Virus record (IMG/VR): IMGVR_UViG_3300037882_004711
Span: 1 to 22,192 of that record
Reading direction: 5' to 3' (one strand)
Source: a virus
Length of the DNA stretch: 22,192 nucleotides
Shown here: one piece after another, positions 13,247-20,186 of the stretch
How positions within the stretch are numbered: the first letter of the stretch is position 1
How the letters are laid out: each line of letters starts with the position of its first letter
The notes under the pieces: generated by a model
The model's database searches: none
Told to the model about the DNA's origin: nothing
The model's input: only the letters and a program-made list of their open reading frames with translations
Translations under genes and position numbers: made by a program

Positions 13247-14386
13247 CTATCCAATAATTCTCACCATACATTCAGGTCTGATTGCGCCTACACCCCACAG
13301 AGCATCGATCGCCCAACGAGTTCGTTTATGTTCGTTAGTAACTTCTAGCCTTAAAGGGATCAAAGATACGGGGTCTACATAGACCATGCTCATAGTTCCG
13401 CCGATCGCCTCTCTGACAACGCTATTTTGTAGCGATCGCACTGCTAGCCCAATACTGTCCCGATGAAAGCCCAGGTTAACCGCGTGATCTGGCAAGAATG
13501 TTACCACGGCATTATCAGCAAAAGCTGTTTTAGATTTAGGTAAATACTGGATGGTATTGCCGTTTACCGCCCGCACAACGTAGGACTGAGAGTCTCCCGC
13601 AACGGTGAAGATATCACCCTCGACAATATTGCCTGTTCCTGTGTCTAAAGTTACTTCAGTACTGCCAACTAAATGGGTAGCTTGGTTGATTAAATAACCC
13701 GCAGGTAATGCAGAACCACGATTATGATAAGCCGTAGTGTGTGATGGCATCAACTGATCGTAGTACCAATCAAACCCTAATTTACGACCAATCAAACCCT
13801 CCATGATCGTCAAAGTGCTACCAGAGCGATCGGCGTTTTGAAAAGCTGGTAACCCTGTAGCATTAGCATCCGCGTCAACATCCAAAACAATACGACGATC
13901 TTGGGGAGGACAAGCTGAGGCGTTTAAAGCTCGTCTGGCTAGTTGAGCAGGAACAGTATCAGTTCCAAACGGTGTTGTTCCTGGTACGCCGACATGGTTA
14001 AACGAGTACTTATACAGTTCGAGTAAAGAACTATCGATTGCATTGGCGATAGTTTTCCCAGCTTCCGTTACTTGCATCGGAACGATACCGTCTATCACGT
14101 TGGCAATATCTTGATCTGTTAAAACAAAAGGAGCTTCTTTCCAGTTGTTTAACGGAATTTTAGCTGTGTTAATTGTTAAATCATCAGGATTAGGAGCGTA
14201 TGCAGCAGGTATAACATCTCTAGCTGCAATTGAAGTGGGGATTGGGACTTCAACTACACTGCCTTTAGCTGCTGCATCTTGGCTATAGTCTCCATTAACT
14301 AATCTTGGCACGATACAGGTTTCTCTCAAAGAATCCGCTGCACCTGCCAAGATTTTAGGCATCAAATCATCTAAAATGTTGGGCAT
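13247..14386 (-). CDS. Major capsid protein, P22 coat-like (HK97 fold)
   Basis: The 379-residue product begins PNILDDLMPKILAGAADSLRE, followed by TCIVPRLVNGDYSQDAAAKG and SVVEVPIPTS, the N-terminal arm and early strands of P22 gp5-like coat proteins. Residues ~240-285 (EGDIFTVAGDSQSYVVRAV) form an inserted beta segment of the kind seen in this family. The C-terminal part (LAVRSLQNSVVREAIGG, SMVYVDPVSLIPLRLEVT, RTRWAIDALWGVGAIRPE) fits the last strands. It would assemble with the scaffold encoded just upstream into the procapsid. The ATG at 14384-14386 has no Shine-Dalgarno; the 146-base gap before it holds ATTACTA heptads. Confidence 0.8.
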   Translation of the reverse strand: MPNILDDLMPKILAGAADSLRETCIVPRLVNGDYSQDAAAKGSVVEVPIPTSIAARDVIPAAYAPNPDDLTINTAKIPLNNWKEAPFVLTDQDIANVIDGIVPMQVTEAGKTIANAIDSSLLELYKYSFNHVGVPGTTPFGTDTVPAQLARRALNASACPPQDRRIVLDVDADANATGLPAFQNADRSGSTLTIMEGLIGRKLGFDWYYDQLMPSHTTAYHNRGSALPAGYLINQATHLVGSTEVTLDTGTGNIVEGDIFTVAGDSQSYVVRAVNGNTIQYLPKSKTAFADNAVVTFLPDHAVNLGFHRDSIGLAVRSLQNSVVREAIGGTMSMVYVDPVSLIPLRLEVTNEHKRTRWAIDALWGVGAIRPECMVRIIG

Positions 14387-14440
14387 ATCGCCAGAAAATT
14401 AAAACTTTAAAGGTTGATAATTTTCCAGAATGTCTGAAAA

Positions 14441-14470
14441 TAATTACTAATTACTAATTACTAATTACTA
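14441..14470. repeat. ATTACTA heptad array
   Basis: About four tandem units in the gap between scaffold and capsid genes. Nothing else recognisable is in 14387-14532. Confidence 0.8.
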
Positions 14471-14532
14471 AGAAAGATACCGAGATTGTCTGAGTATCAG
14501 CGTTGCGCTATCTTAATTTAACTGAATATTGA

Positions 14533-15378
14533 CTATTTAACAACTACTCTGCCATCGCCGATCGCTTTATTAATATTGCCGTCTTCTAATTGCGCTGCGA
14601 TCGCTTTCATCGCTTTGATATTTCCTAACTGCGATCGCTCTATGATTAAAGCTACTCCCGTTTGTTGCGGTTTAATATTGGCACTCTGCGGACTTGCCCC
14701 ACTGCCAGCAGCTTCAGTAATTGGGTTGAAGAATGGCGAACCGCCATTGACTCTAAACTTCTGCATCCATTGAGAAACGTTAACCTCATTCCCTTCTTCA
14801 TCGTATAAAGGATCTTCTGAACCAGAAGCTTTTAAAAGCTGTAAATCTCCAGTTTCACTTAACTTAGTCTGATTTCTTAATTCCCCTTCCCAAACATATT
14901 TAAATGCTTCTGATTTACCTTTATTCGCAATAAACGTGTCATAAGCTGCAAACTTTCTAGTCAACTCATCTACTTTTGATGTCGCGATCGCTAGTTGCTC
15001 GCTTGTAGACAATAATTCGTTCTTAGTAGATGTTAAGTCTGAACTAGCCTTGTCTAGTTTTAAAGTGTATTGCTCCTCAATTTGAGCCGTTTTTTTCCCT
15101 AAAAGAGCTTCCCAATTCTGCTCTTTAATTAACTTTTCCTCTTCAGCGTGCGATCGCTCTTTTGCCATCTGCTCTCTTTCTTGGAGCATCTCATGATATC
15201 TATTAATATCAATTCCTTGATATCTTTTCTCTAATTCAGCTTTTTCAGCAGCTATTTTTTTCTTCTCTTCCTTAGTCCGCTCATAAGCATTTAATAAAGC
15301 TGTAGGATTTTCAATCTCTTTGTTTTCAGATGACTCTTGAGCTTCATCTTCGATTTTAGATTCTATATTATCTGGCAT
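14533..15378 (-). CDS. Head scaffolding protein (281 residues)
   Basis: An acidic N-terminus (~1-25, rich in Glu) leads into a long charged coiled coil (~25-150: AYERTKEEKKKIAAEKAELE onward). A helical region with YDTFIANKGKSEAFKYVWEG follows, then a Pro/Gly/Ser linker and a basic C-terminus ending DGRVVVK. High Glu/Lys content, coiled coil, no cysteine, and a place directly before the major capsid gene are the usual marks of a phage scaffold. It would guide procapsid assembly and be lost or cleaved before packaging. No protease domain is visible. The ATG is two bases after the stop of the upstream gene. Confidence 0.75.
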   Translation of the reverse strand: MPDNIESKIEDEAQESSENKEIENPTALLNAYERTKEEKKKIAAEKAELEKRYQGIDINRYHEMLQEREQMAKERSHAEEEKLIKEQNWEALLGKKTAQIEEQYTLKLDKASSDLTSTKNELLSTSEQLAIATSKVDELTRKFAAYDTFIANKGKSEAFKYVWEGELRNQTKLSETGDLQLLKASGSEDPLYDEEGNEVNVSQWMQKFRVNGGSPFFNPITEAAGSGASPQSANIKPQQTGVALIIERSQLGNIKAMKAIAAQLEDGNINKAIGDGRVVVK

Positions 15379-15380
15379 AA

Positions 15381-15773
15381 TTAACTTCTGTATCTACTCC
15401 TAGTAGTCATGTAAGGGTTGTAAGATGTCTCAAATTCTCTAGCAATTTTAGCAATTAAAGCTGACTTTTCTCTTCTAAGATCCAAAGAAATATCAGTTGT
15501 ATTGCTTTGGTATTCTACTTTATAGTCATCTTTAATATCCTCAGATTTAATTGAATTCTTATTATTATCAACATTCAACTTAATCTTGCCATCTAATTCC
15601 GTAATTCTGATTAGCCATGATTGGATATCGACAACAAAAGTAGTATTAAATTCAGTATCATAATTTTCTAATGACTGAGCCTTTAATTTTAACTGCGATC
15701 CTGGCAAGAGCGATCGCGGTGATAGATTGAGTAAATCGCGGATTTGAGCAAGGTTGTTGGTAGTAAAGGGCAT
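15381..15773 (-). CDS. Small unknown head-region protein (130 residues)
   Basis: The order portal, this gene, scaffold suggests a head accessory or head-completion protein. Residues 1-20 are helical with a hydrophobic face (LAQIRDLLNLSPRSLLPG). The middle carries VVDIQSWLIRITELDGKIKL and a polar Asn/Asp-rich stretch, and the C-terminus has a helix (KSALIAKIAREFE) and a basic tail rich in Arg, Ser and Tyr. I do not recognise a family. ATG at 15771-15773; the gap upstream is entirely heptad repeats. Confidence 0.55.
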   Translation of the reverse strand: MPFTTNNLAQIRDLLNLSPRSLLPGSQLKLKAQSLENYDTEFNTTFVVDIQSWLIRITELDGKIKLNVDNNKNSIKSEDIKDDYKVEYQSNTTDISLDLRREKSALIAKIAREFETSYNPYMTTRSRYRS

Positions 15774-15798
15774 TTGAGGTTAGGTAATTATTTCTTAT

Positions 15799-15927
15799 GG
15801 AGTTATGAGTTATGAGTAATGAGTTATGAGTAACGCCTTTTAGTTATTAGTTTGGAGTTTGGAGTTTGGAGTCCTCAGCGATGAACTACGAACTACAAAC
15901 TATGAACTCATTACTCATTACTCATTA
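15799..15927. repeat. Three different heptad arrays in succession
   Basis: GAGTTAT/GAGTAAT units (15799-15834), TTTGGAG units (15850-15872), then GAACTAC and ATTACTC units (15881-15927) follow one another with 7-bp period. The last array supplies the TAA of the portal gene (15920-15918) and its final Glu codon. Confidence 0.85.
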
Positions 15928-17354
15928 TTTTCTAATTCTGACTCAATCTCCTCATCGCTTAAGTATCTGCCAAAAGCTTTGATTTCGGACAATCTTCGCA
16001 AGACGAACTCTTTGGAGAATGCTCCTGTAGTTTGAAATTCGATCAAGTCTCTAGGTGATAGGTTAGATACTATATCAATCAGTTTCTTATCAACCTCAAT
16101 CCTAGATATATTTCCAGTATCATTTATATCTGATTCATAAGCATTAAAAAACTTAAACGCACTCTCCACCGCCGATTCCTTTTGAGCAGATAGACCAGCA
16201 AAATTAGACCTGGCTTGAGTGGCGTCTAATCTCGCCTCTGTAGCAGTCCTTGCTATCTGTGACCCCGATAAAAAAGCCAGAGTCTTAGAATCAATCGCTG
16301 CGTGTGCAGTTTTACATTCTTCCTGCGAGTGTACGATCGCTTTGCCTTCAGGTTCAGCCCACTTTAAATCGACATTCCAATAGGCTGTAGAGTAATTAAT
16401 TACCGCTTCTTTTTGAGCATTATTTTCCCCTTTTGTACTATATTCCTCGTGTCTCTCATGAAAGGTCGGGACAGGAATATTACACAGATGCAGGTTCTCT
16501 AACTTATCGCTGTGGAGTCGATAAAGCTCTAAACACAAGTCAGCTATATCTTTTAAAGGGAAATTGTTGACTTCAAAGGATTCTGTAGAGGTTAAGGAGT
16601 AAGGAATTAGAGGTACTTTGGTTAAATTTGTTTTACCAGCGATCGCGTTTCCATCTTGATCTAAAGCAGGTACAGCTATTTTTTTCCCGTCTGCATCAAC
16701 TATTTTTTGCACTTCATAAGCACCAGGAGTCAGAATACGATATCGCTCCTCTAATTCTTGTCCGTATAAACCTACTTTTACATAGGCATACTCCTTGATA
16801 ACCGCTAAATCGATTTGTTCTGCACCATATTCATAATGCACATCCCAGTTATGGATCTGATGTCGTGGGTACAAGACTAAAAATGGTCTGCGTTGTGCTG
16901 CCTGTCTTTCATCCTCTCCTGTAATCCGATGATCTTCTCTTTGATAGTCGGCATAGATAAAACAGCAACCATCTCTTAAGGCTAATGAGTCGGCAGCTTT
17001 AAGGAACGCGGTTAAACTATTCCCTTTAAGATCAATATTGTTCACATATTGTTCTAAAGCGATACTAGGATCTTTAAGTTCAAACTGAGTCAGCAATCCA
17101 GCAAAATCCTTCTCAATCGCATCTCTAAATCTATTTTCGTAACGCGATCGCTCTAAACGATTTTTATATTGAAAATCTAAATCGTGCTTTTCTCTCGGCA
17201 GATATCGATGACATTTTTCATGATCAACAATCTCACCATTTTTAAACCAGTTTTCTTTCCCATCCCACAAGTCTTGTAGTTCAATCAGAGTCGGCAATAT
17301 CTCACGATAAAACACGTGTTGATAGTCTGGCAGTGATGGATCTTGCGAATTCAA
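15918..17354 (-). CDS. Portal protein, DUF4055-like (478 residues)
   Basis: The N-terminus has LQDLWDGKENWFKNG and YLPREKHD. Residues ~75-150 (RYENRFRDAIEKDFAGLLTQ, IDLKGNSLTAFLKAADSLAL, RDGCCFIYADY) match the start and core of the DUF4055 portal-like family. The middle has PLIPYSLTSTESFEVNNFPL, and the C-terminal half is helical (LSGSQIARTATEARLDATQA), as in the wing and stem of portals. A dodecameric portal would sit at one capsid vertex and form the channel for DNA entry. TTG at 17352-17354 is the only usable start: a stop lies five codons upstream and no ATG follows for the first domain. It ends inside heptads. Confidence 0.75.
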   Translation of the reverse strand: MNSQDPSLPDYQHVFYREILPTLIELQDLWDGKENWFKNGEIVDHEKCHRYLPREKHDLDFQYKNRLERSRYENRFRDAIEKDFAGLLTQFELKDPSIALEQYVNNIDLKGNSLTAFLKAADSLALRDGCCFIYADYQREDHRITGEDERQAAQRRPFLVLYPRHQIHNWDVHYEYGAEQIDLAVIKEYAYVKVGLYGQELEERYRILTPGAYEVQKIVDADGKKIAVPALDQDGNAIAGKTNLTKVPLIPYSLTSTESFEVNNFPLKDIADLCLELYRLHSDKLENLHLCNIPVPTFHERHEEYSTKGENNAQKEAVINYSTAYWNVDLKWAEPEGKAIVHSQEECKTAHAAIDSKTLAFLSGSQIARTATEARLDATQARSNFAGLSAQKESAVESAFKFFNAYESDINDTGNISRIEVDKKLIDIVSNLSPRDLIEFQTTGAFSKEFVLRRLSEIKAFGRYLSDEEIESELENNE

Positions 17355-17390
17355 TTTACCTATTACCTATTACCTATTACCTATTACCTT
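17355..17390. repeat. CTATTAC heptad array spanning a gene junction
   Basis: About five tandem CTATTAC units cover the whole junction between the minor head gene and the portal gene. The last residues and TAA of the minor head protein (VIGNR) are encoded by this array. Confidence 0.85.
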
Positions 17391-18047
17391 ATCCAATATA
17401 CCCTCGATCCTCGATAAACTATAGGTTTTGCCAGTTGAAATTGCTCGATAATCGATAATACATAAACACGAACCCATACACGAACAGCGATCGCCAATTG
17501 CTGTTACCTGTTCAATTGGTACAAATTTTTCATTAGTTGTCAGAGATGGACATTCTGGACAATGATTACGATTACCCCCAAGTCTGCGACGGGCTAAGGT
17601 TGAACCTGCAATAATTCTTTCAATTTGACGCGCCTTGTGGAAGGTTCGGTTGGAACTTTTGGCATAGAGTTTACTGCGCCAGATAATATATTCAAGACTA
17701 ATATCCTTATCGCTGGCTAGTCTTTCCCCAAAGGCTTTAAGGTATTTATTCCCCTCTTGATTCAATCGACCGCCGATCGCGCCGTAGATGGCGTTATTTA
17801 AATTGTCTTTCCCTCCAGCCCCTAAAGCCCCCATCCGAATATGGCTTGCTTTTATAGTTTCCATCATCCGAGTTTGGAATTCTGCTATGGGGATTTTGCC
17901 AGTGCCGACCAATCTACCTAAACCAGCTAATCTAGTTTCTAATCTGGCGATCTCTTTTTGTCTTTCCATTACAACACGGACGTTTGGCACAAACTGATTA
18001 GTTTCGGTGTCGTGCCATCGTCCTGTTGATGTGCGATATTCAATCAA
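17370..18047 (-). CDS. Minor head protein, SPP1 gp7/Mu F-like with Cys cluster (225 residues)
   Basis: The N-terminus YRTSTGRWHDTETNQFV is a recurrent opening in minor head proteins of this type. A basic helical region follows (~25-155), then a Cys cluster: HCPECPSL (C163, C166) and RCSCMGSCLC (C188, C190, C194, C196), the pattern ending the SPP1 gp7/Mu F-like head-morphogenesis domain, probably a zinc site. Such proteins bind portal and DNA inside the head. Here the gene precedes the portal in transcription order, whereas it usually follows it. Start TTG at 18045-18047 is the first usable codon; no ATG lies near. The C-terminus is written by heptad DNA. Confidence 0.7.
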   Translation of the reverse strand: MIEYRTSTGRWHDTETNQFVPNVRVVMERQKEIARLETRLAGLGRLVGTGKIPIAEFQTRMMETIKASHIRMGALGAGGKDNLNNAIYGAIGGRLNQEGNKYLKAFGERLASDKDISLEYIIWRSKLYAKSSNRTFHKARQIERIIAGSTLARRRLGGNRNHCPECPSLTTNEKFVPIEQVTAIGDRCSCMGSCLCIIDYRAISTGKTYSLSRIEGILDKVIGNR

Positions 18048-18049
18048 TT

Positions 18050-18081
18050 GAAGTAGAAAATAGAAAGTAGGAAATAGAAGG
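18050..18081. repeat. GAAATAG-type heptads, one half of an inverted pair
   Basis: Degenerate 7-bp units (AGTAGAAA, ATAGAAAG, TAGGAAAT) lie upstream of the minor head gene. The complementary orientation is at 18259-18291, so the pair brackets the small ORF at 18092-18235. Confidence 0.7.
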
Positions 18082-18091
18082 TAAACAAAAT

Positions 18092-18235
18092 TTAGCTCCT
18101 GGTTTTAGCATTGATAAACAATTTTAAAGAGCGATCGCACTCCTGAATTGCCTTTTTAACATCATCAGGTGTGATTTTAGCAAGCTTGCTTAAAGCTTTG
18201 CTGGTCAATGGCTTCCCTTTAATTTTGACTTCCAA
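18092..18235 (-). CDS. 47-residue basic helical protein between terminase and head genes
   Basis: A TTG start at 18233-18235 with AGAGG six bases upstream opens a frame ending TAA at 18094-18092. The product reads (M)EVKIKGKPLTSKALSKLA, then KITPDDVKKAIQECDRSLKL, then FINAKTRS: a short beta hairpin, two amphipathic helices and a basic tail. Codon use resembles neighbouring genes, and it fills the only space between terminase large subunit and minor head protein. Family unknown; small basic ORFs occur at this place in other phages. An inverted pair of heptad arrays flanks it on both sides. Confidence 0.5.
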   Translation of the reverse strand: MEVKIKGKPLTSKALSKLAKITPDDVKKAIQECDRSLKLFINAKTRS

Positions 18236-18258
18236 CTCTAACCTCTGTAATCAACTGT

Positions 18259-18291
18259 TACTTTCTATTTTCTATTTTCTACTTTCTACTT
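18259..18291. repeat. TTCTATT/TTCTACT heptads, other half of the inverted pair
   Basis: About four and a half tandem units abut the stop codon of the terminase large subunit gene (TGA at 18296-18294). They are complementary to the array at 18050-18081. Confidence 0.75.
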
Positions 18292-18293
18292 AA

Positions 18294-19751
18294 TCAAAAG
18301 CTCCATCTCGTAGTCGCCGAACGCGATCGCGCTGCTATCGGATACAAACCATAGACTAAGTACCTAATTGTATCGCCGATATGACTCCGATCTAAATTAC
18401 TCTTATCGATCGCTGGTGGATTTGAACCTTCTTTGAAGACTAGAAACTCTAAATCTTTAATGCTTTCTTTGCATCTGCCATCTATAAATAATCGATTTTG
18501 ATTAAATAAGGCATTACAAGCATTAATCGTATCAATCACCGAGGGGTTGGATTTTGAGTATCTACCTTGAGCATTTAAGCCGTATTTCCTAAAAGCATCC
18601 CAAACAATTTGCCAGTTAGACTGATTGGAATTGGCTGTTTTTTGATTGCCACTGGCATCACCAAAGACCTGTACATCATTCGCATTGATACTCCTTAAGT
18701 ATTCGCAGACGCGATCGCTACTGATAAAGGTATTGGCGTTTTTTAGGTAAAACTCGCGATGGATGTACAGGGATTTAATCCCGTTAACAGTTCTTTCTTG
18801 CCCCACGATCGCTGTTGCTGGCGACCAGTTGAAATCAAAAGATACAAATATTTCCTGATTCGGTAAAAGCGTAATTTCAGCCAGATGTTTAGCTCGGTCA
18901 AAATAGGGAAACACTTTCCCTGTGGCAACACTGGTATACTCTCCCTCTAATTCAATTTTAATTAATTCTGGGGTTAAGGAGGCACGTAGCGATCGCTCGT
19001 AATCCTCTCCTAAATACTTAGTATTTTCAGAAGTTGAGAGGGGGATTGTGTAATGGAGTTTTTTTAGTTCCTCAGAGCGATCGGGGTCGTCAAACAAGTC
19101 ATAGGCAAAATTGTAAGGATCGTTTTTATTGATTGAGGAGGTGATTACCCCTGTCGCTGGCAACCAACCATCCCCGCGCCCCATCCGAGTATTAATCGTG
19201 TTGAATGCTGATTTTTCTGCATAGCTCCCCTCGTCAAACCAAACTGAACGAATCTGTAGCCCTCGACCAGCCTCTTTTGATTTCGCTGTTTTACCAGTAA
19301 ACACCTCGGCACTTAATACTAAACAGTAATAGTGATCATTAATTATGCAGTAGCGGTTATGCGCTATTTTCCGCGCTGTTAAATCCACAGTTTCAGCCGA
19401 CGGTTCTAATTTATGTCCGAATTTGGCGCAAAATTCAGCCAACGCCACACAAGTTGATGTCTCTAGCTGTCCGTAGGTATTCGCCGTAATTAACCCTCTA
19501 GATTCTGGATCTAATAGCGATCGCGAGGTGATAAACGCAGACCCACAAGTTGACTTACCACTCCCTAATCCTCCACGTAAGTAATACCATCGTATGCCTG
19601 GCGCAATACTTGACTTATCTTGAGGGACTAAGTCAAAGAATTCTTGCTGTCCTCCAGCATTAGGGACAAATGCCAAAGGCTCAGTCGCGATCGCTTTAAC
19701 AGAGGCTGGCTTGAGTTTCTTTTTGGTTTTAGGGAGCATTCGGGAATACAT
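18294..19751 (-). CDS. terL: Terminase large subunit (packaging ATPase and nuclease)
   Basis: Numbering from the ATG at 19749-19751 (485 residues), the ATPase domain has Walker A GGLGSGKST (60-68) and Walker B VWFDEG (170-175). An RNase H-like nuclease follows with acidic residues in VSFDFNWSPA (D306), VFGDASGNQ (D365) and SHIGDTIRYLVYGLYP (D460). The protein cuts concatemeric phage DNA and pumps it into the procapsid through the portal, recruited by the small subunit at 21615-22142. AAGG lies nine bases before the chosen ATG; a TTG six codons upstream (19769) is also open. All expected catalytic residues are present, so it should be functional. Two genes, a nuclease and a methyltransferase, separate it from the small subunit. 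Confidence 0.9.
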   Translation of the reverse strand: MYSRMLPKTKKKLKPASVKAIATEPLAFVPNAGGQQEFFDLVPQDKSSIAPGIRWYYLRGGLGSGKSTCGSAFITSRSLLDPESRGLITANTYGQLETSTCVALAEFCAKFGHKLEPSAETVDLTARKIAHNRYCIINDHYYCLVLSAEVFTGKTAKSKEAGRGLQIRSVWFDEGSYAEKSAFNTINTRMGRGDGWLPATGVITSSINKNDPYNFAYDLFDDPDRSEELKKLHYTIPLSTSENTKYLGEDYERSLRASLTPELIKIELEGEYTSVATGKVFPYFDRAKHLAEITLLPNQEIFVSFDFNWSPATAIVGQERTVNGIKSLYIHREFYLKNANTFISSDRVCEYLRSINANDVQVFGDASGNQKTANSNQSNWQIVWDAFRKYGLNAQGRYSKSNPSVIDTINACNALFNQNRLFIDGRCKESIKDLEFLVFKEGSNPPAIDKSNLDRSHIGDTIRYLVYGLYPIAARSRSATTRWSF

Positions 19752-19762
19752 ATATTTAAACC

Positions 19763-19806
19763 TTGACAAATAGCTGTATTAACTTGTATTATAGTAAATA
19801 CAAGTT
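19763..19806 (+). promoter_or_regulatory. Plus-strand promoter-like site overlapping a 10-bp inverted repeat
   Basis: TTGACA (19763-19768) is a perfect -35, with TATTAT (19787-19792) 18 bases downstream as -10. The perfect inverted repeat AACTTGTATT (19781-19790) / AATACAAGTT (19797-19806), with a six-base loop, overlaps the -10 and the expected start of transcription. That is a typical operator position. It points against the late operon, towards the small ORF at 19818. Repression by a dimeric regulator is inferred; no regulator gene is in the window. Confidence 0.5.
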
Positions 19807-19817
19807 TTAAAAAAATA

Positions 19818-19898
19818 ATGACTAATTTAGAAAATTTAATCGAATCGAATGCTAAGGCGATCGCTATTTGTTACCAAATAAACGTTCTCGTTGGATAG
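19818..19898 (+). CDS. 26-residue small ORF behind the plus-strand promoter
   Basis: ATG at 19818 begins about 26 bases after the -10. It reads MTNLENLIESNAKAIAICYQ then INVLVG and stops at TAG 19896-19898. The N-terminal helix (LENLIESNAKAIA) looks like the start of a longer coiled-coil or helical protein, so this may be the stump of a truncated gene. No Shine-Dalgarno is present. It lies antisense to the late operon in the gap between HNH and terminase genes. It could be a decayed gene, a leader peptide, or only the 5' part of an antisense RNA. Confidence 0.3.
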   Translation: MTNLENLIESNAKAIAICYQINVLVG

Positions 19899-19904
19899 TA
19901 AGTG

Positions 19905-20186
19905 TTATCCTGAGCATTTGTGTATCCAATGATGACATTTAGCACACAGAGTTATCAAATCTTGTGGTGGGCTACTCCAAATATAAGGCTTGCTGTACTT
20001 TTTGTGGTGAACGTGAAGCGATCGCTTTTTGGTTTTGCATTTACGGCATTGATAGCGATCGCGTTTCAATATCTGCGCTTTGTACCTGAGCCAGTTTGGG
20101 TGCAGATACTGTTGCTTCCAGGGCAATTTTCCTTTGATAGGAGTAAATTTGGGAATCTTAAATTCTCCTCTACCTGGGCAAATCAA
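19905..20186 (-). CDS. HNH endonuclease (93 residues)
   Basis: The HNH fold is clear: RYQCRKCK (C47, C50), SLHVHHKKY (H58, H60, H61) and LITLCAKCHHWIH (C81, C84, H85, H86, H89). The cysteines build the structural zinc site and the histidines the catalytic metal site. Small HNH proteins beside terminase genes assist DNA cleavage during packaging in several phages; a homing nuclease is the alternative, less likely because the gene is embedded by coupling. The TTG start at 20186-20184 overlaps the methyltransferase TGA as TTGA. No intein or intron signs are visible. Confidence 0.85.
   Translation of the reverse strand: MICPGRGEFKIPKFTPIKGKLPWKQQYLHPNWLRYKAQILKRDRYQCRKCKTKKRSLHVHHKKYSKPYIWSSPPQDLITLCAKCHHWIHKCSG

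Noticed and set aside
13242-13271. Upstream start for the HhH protein
   Set aside because: The extra ten codons overlap the capsid gene and add residues unlike the family start, while an ATG five bases after the capsid stop gives a natural N-terminus.
14576-14773. Plus-strand ORF inside the scaffold gene
   Set aside because: Antisense shadow; the minus frame has the coherent coiled-coil scaffold product.
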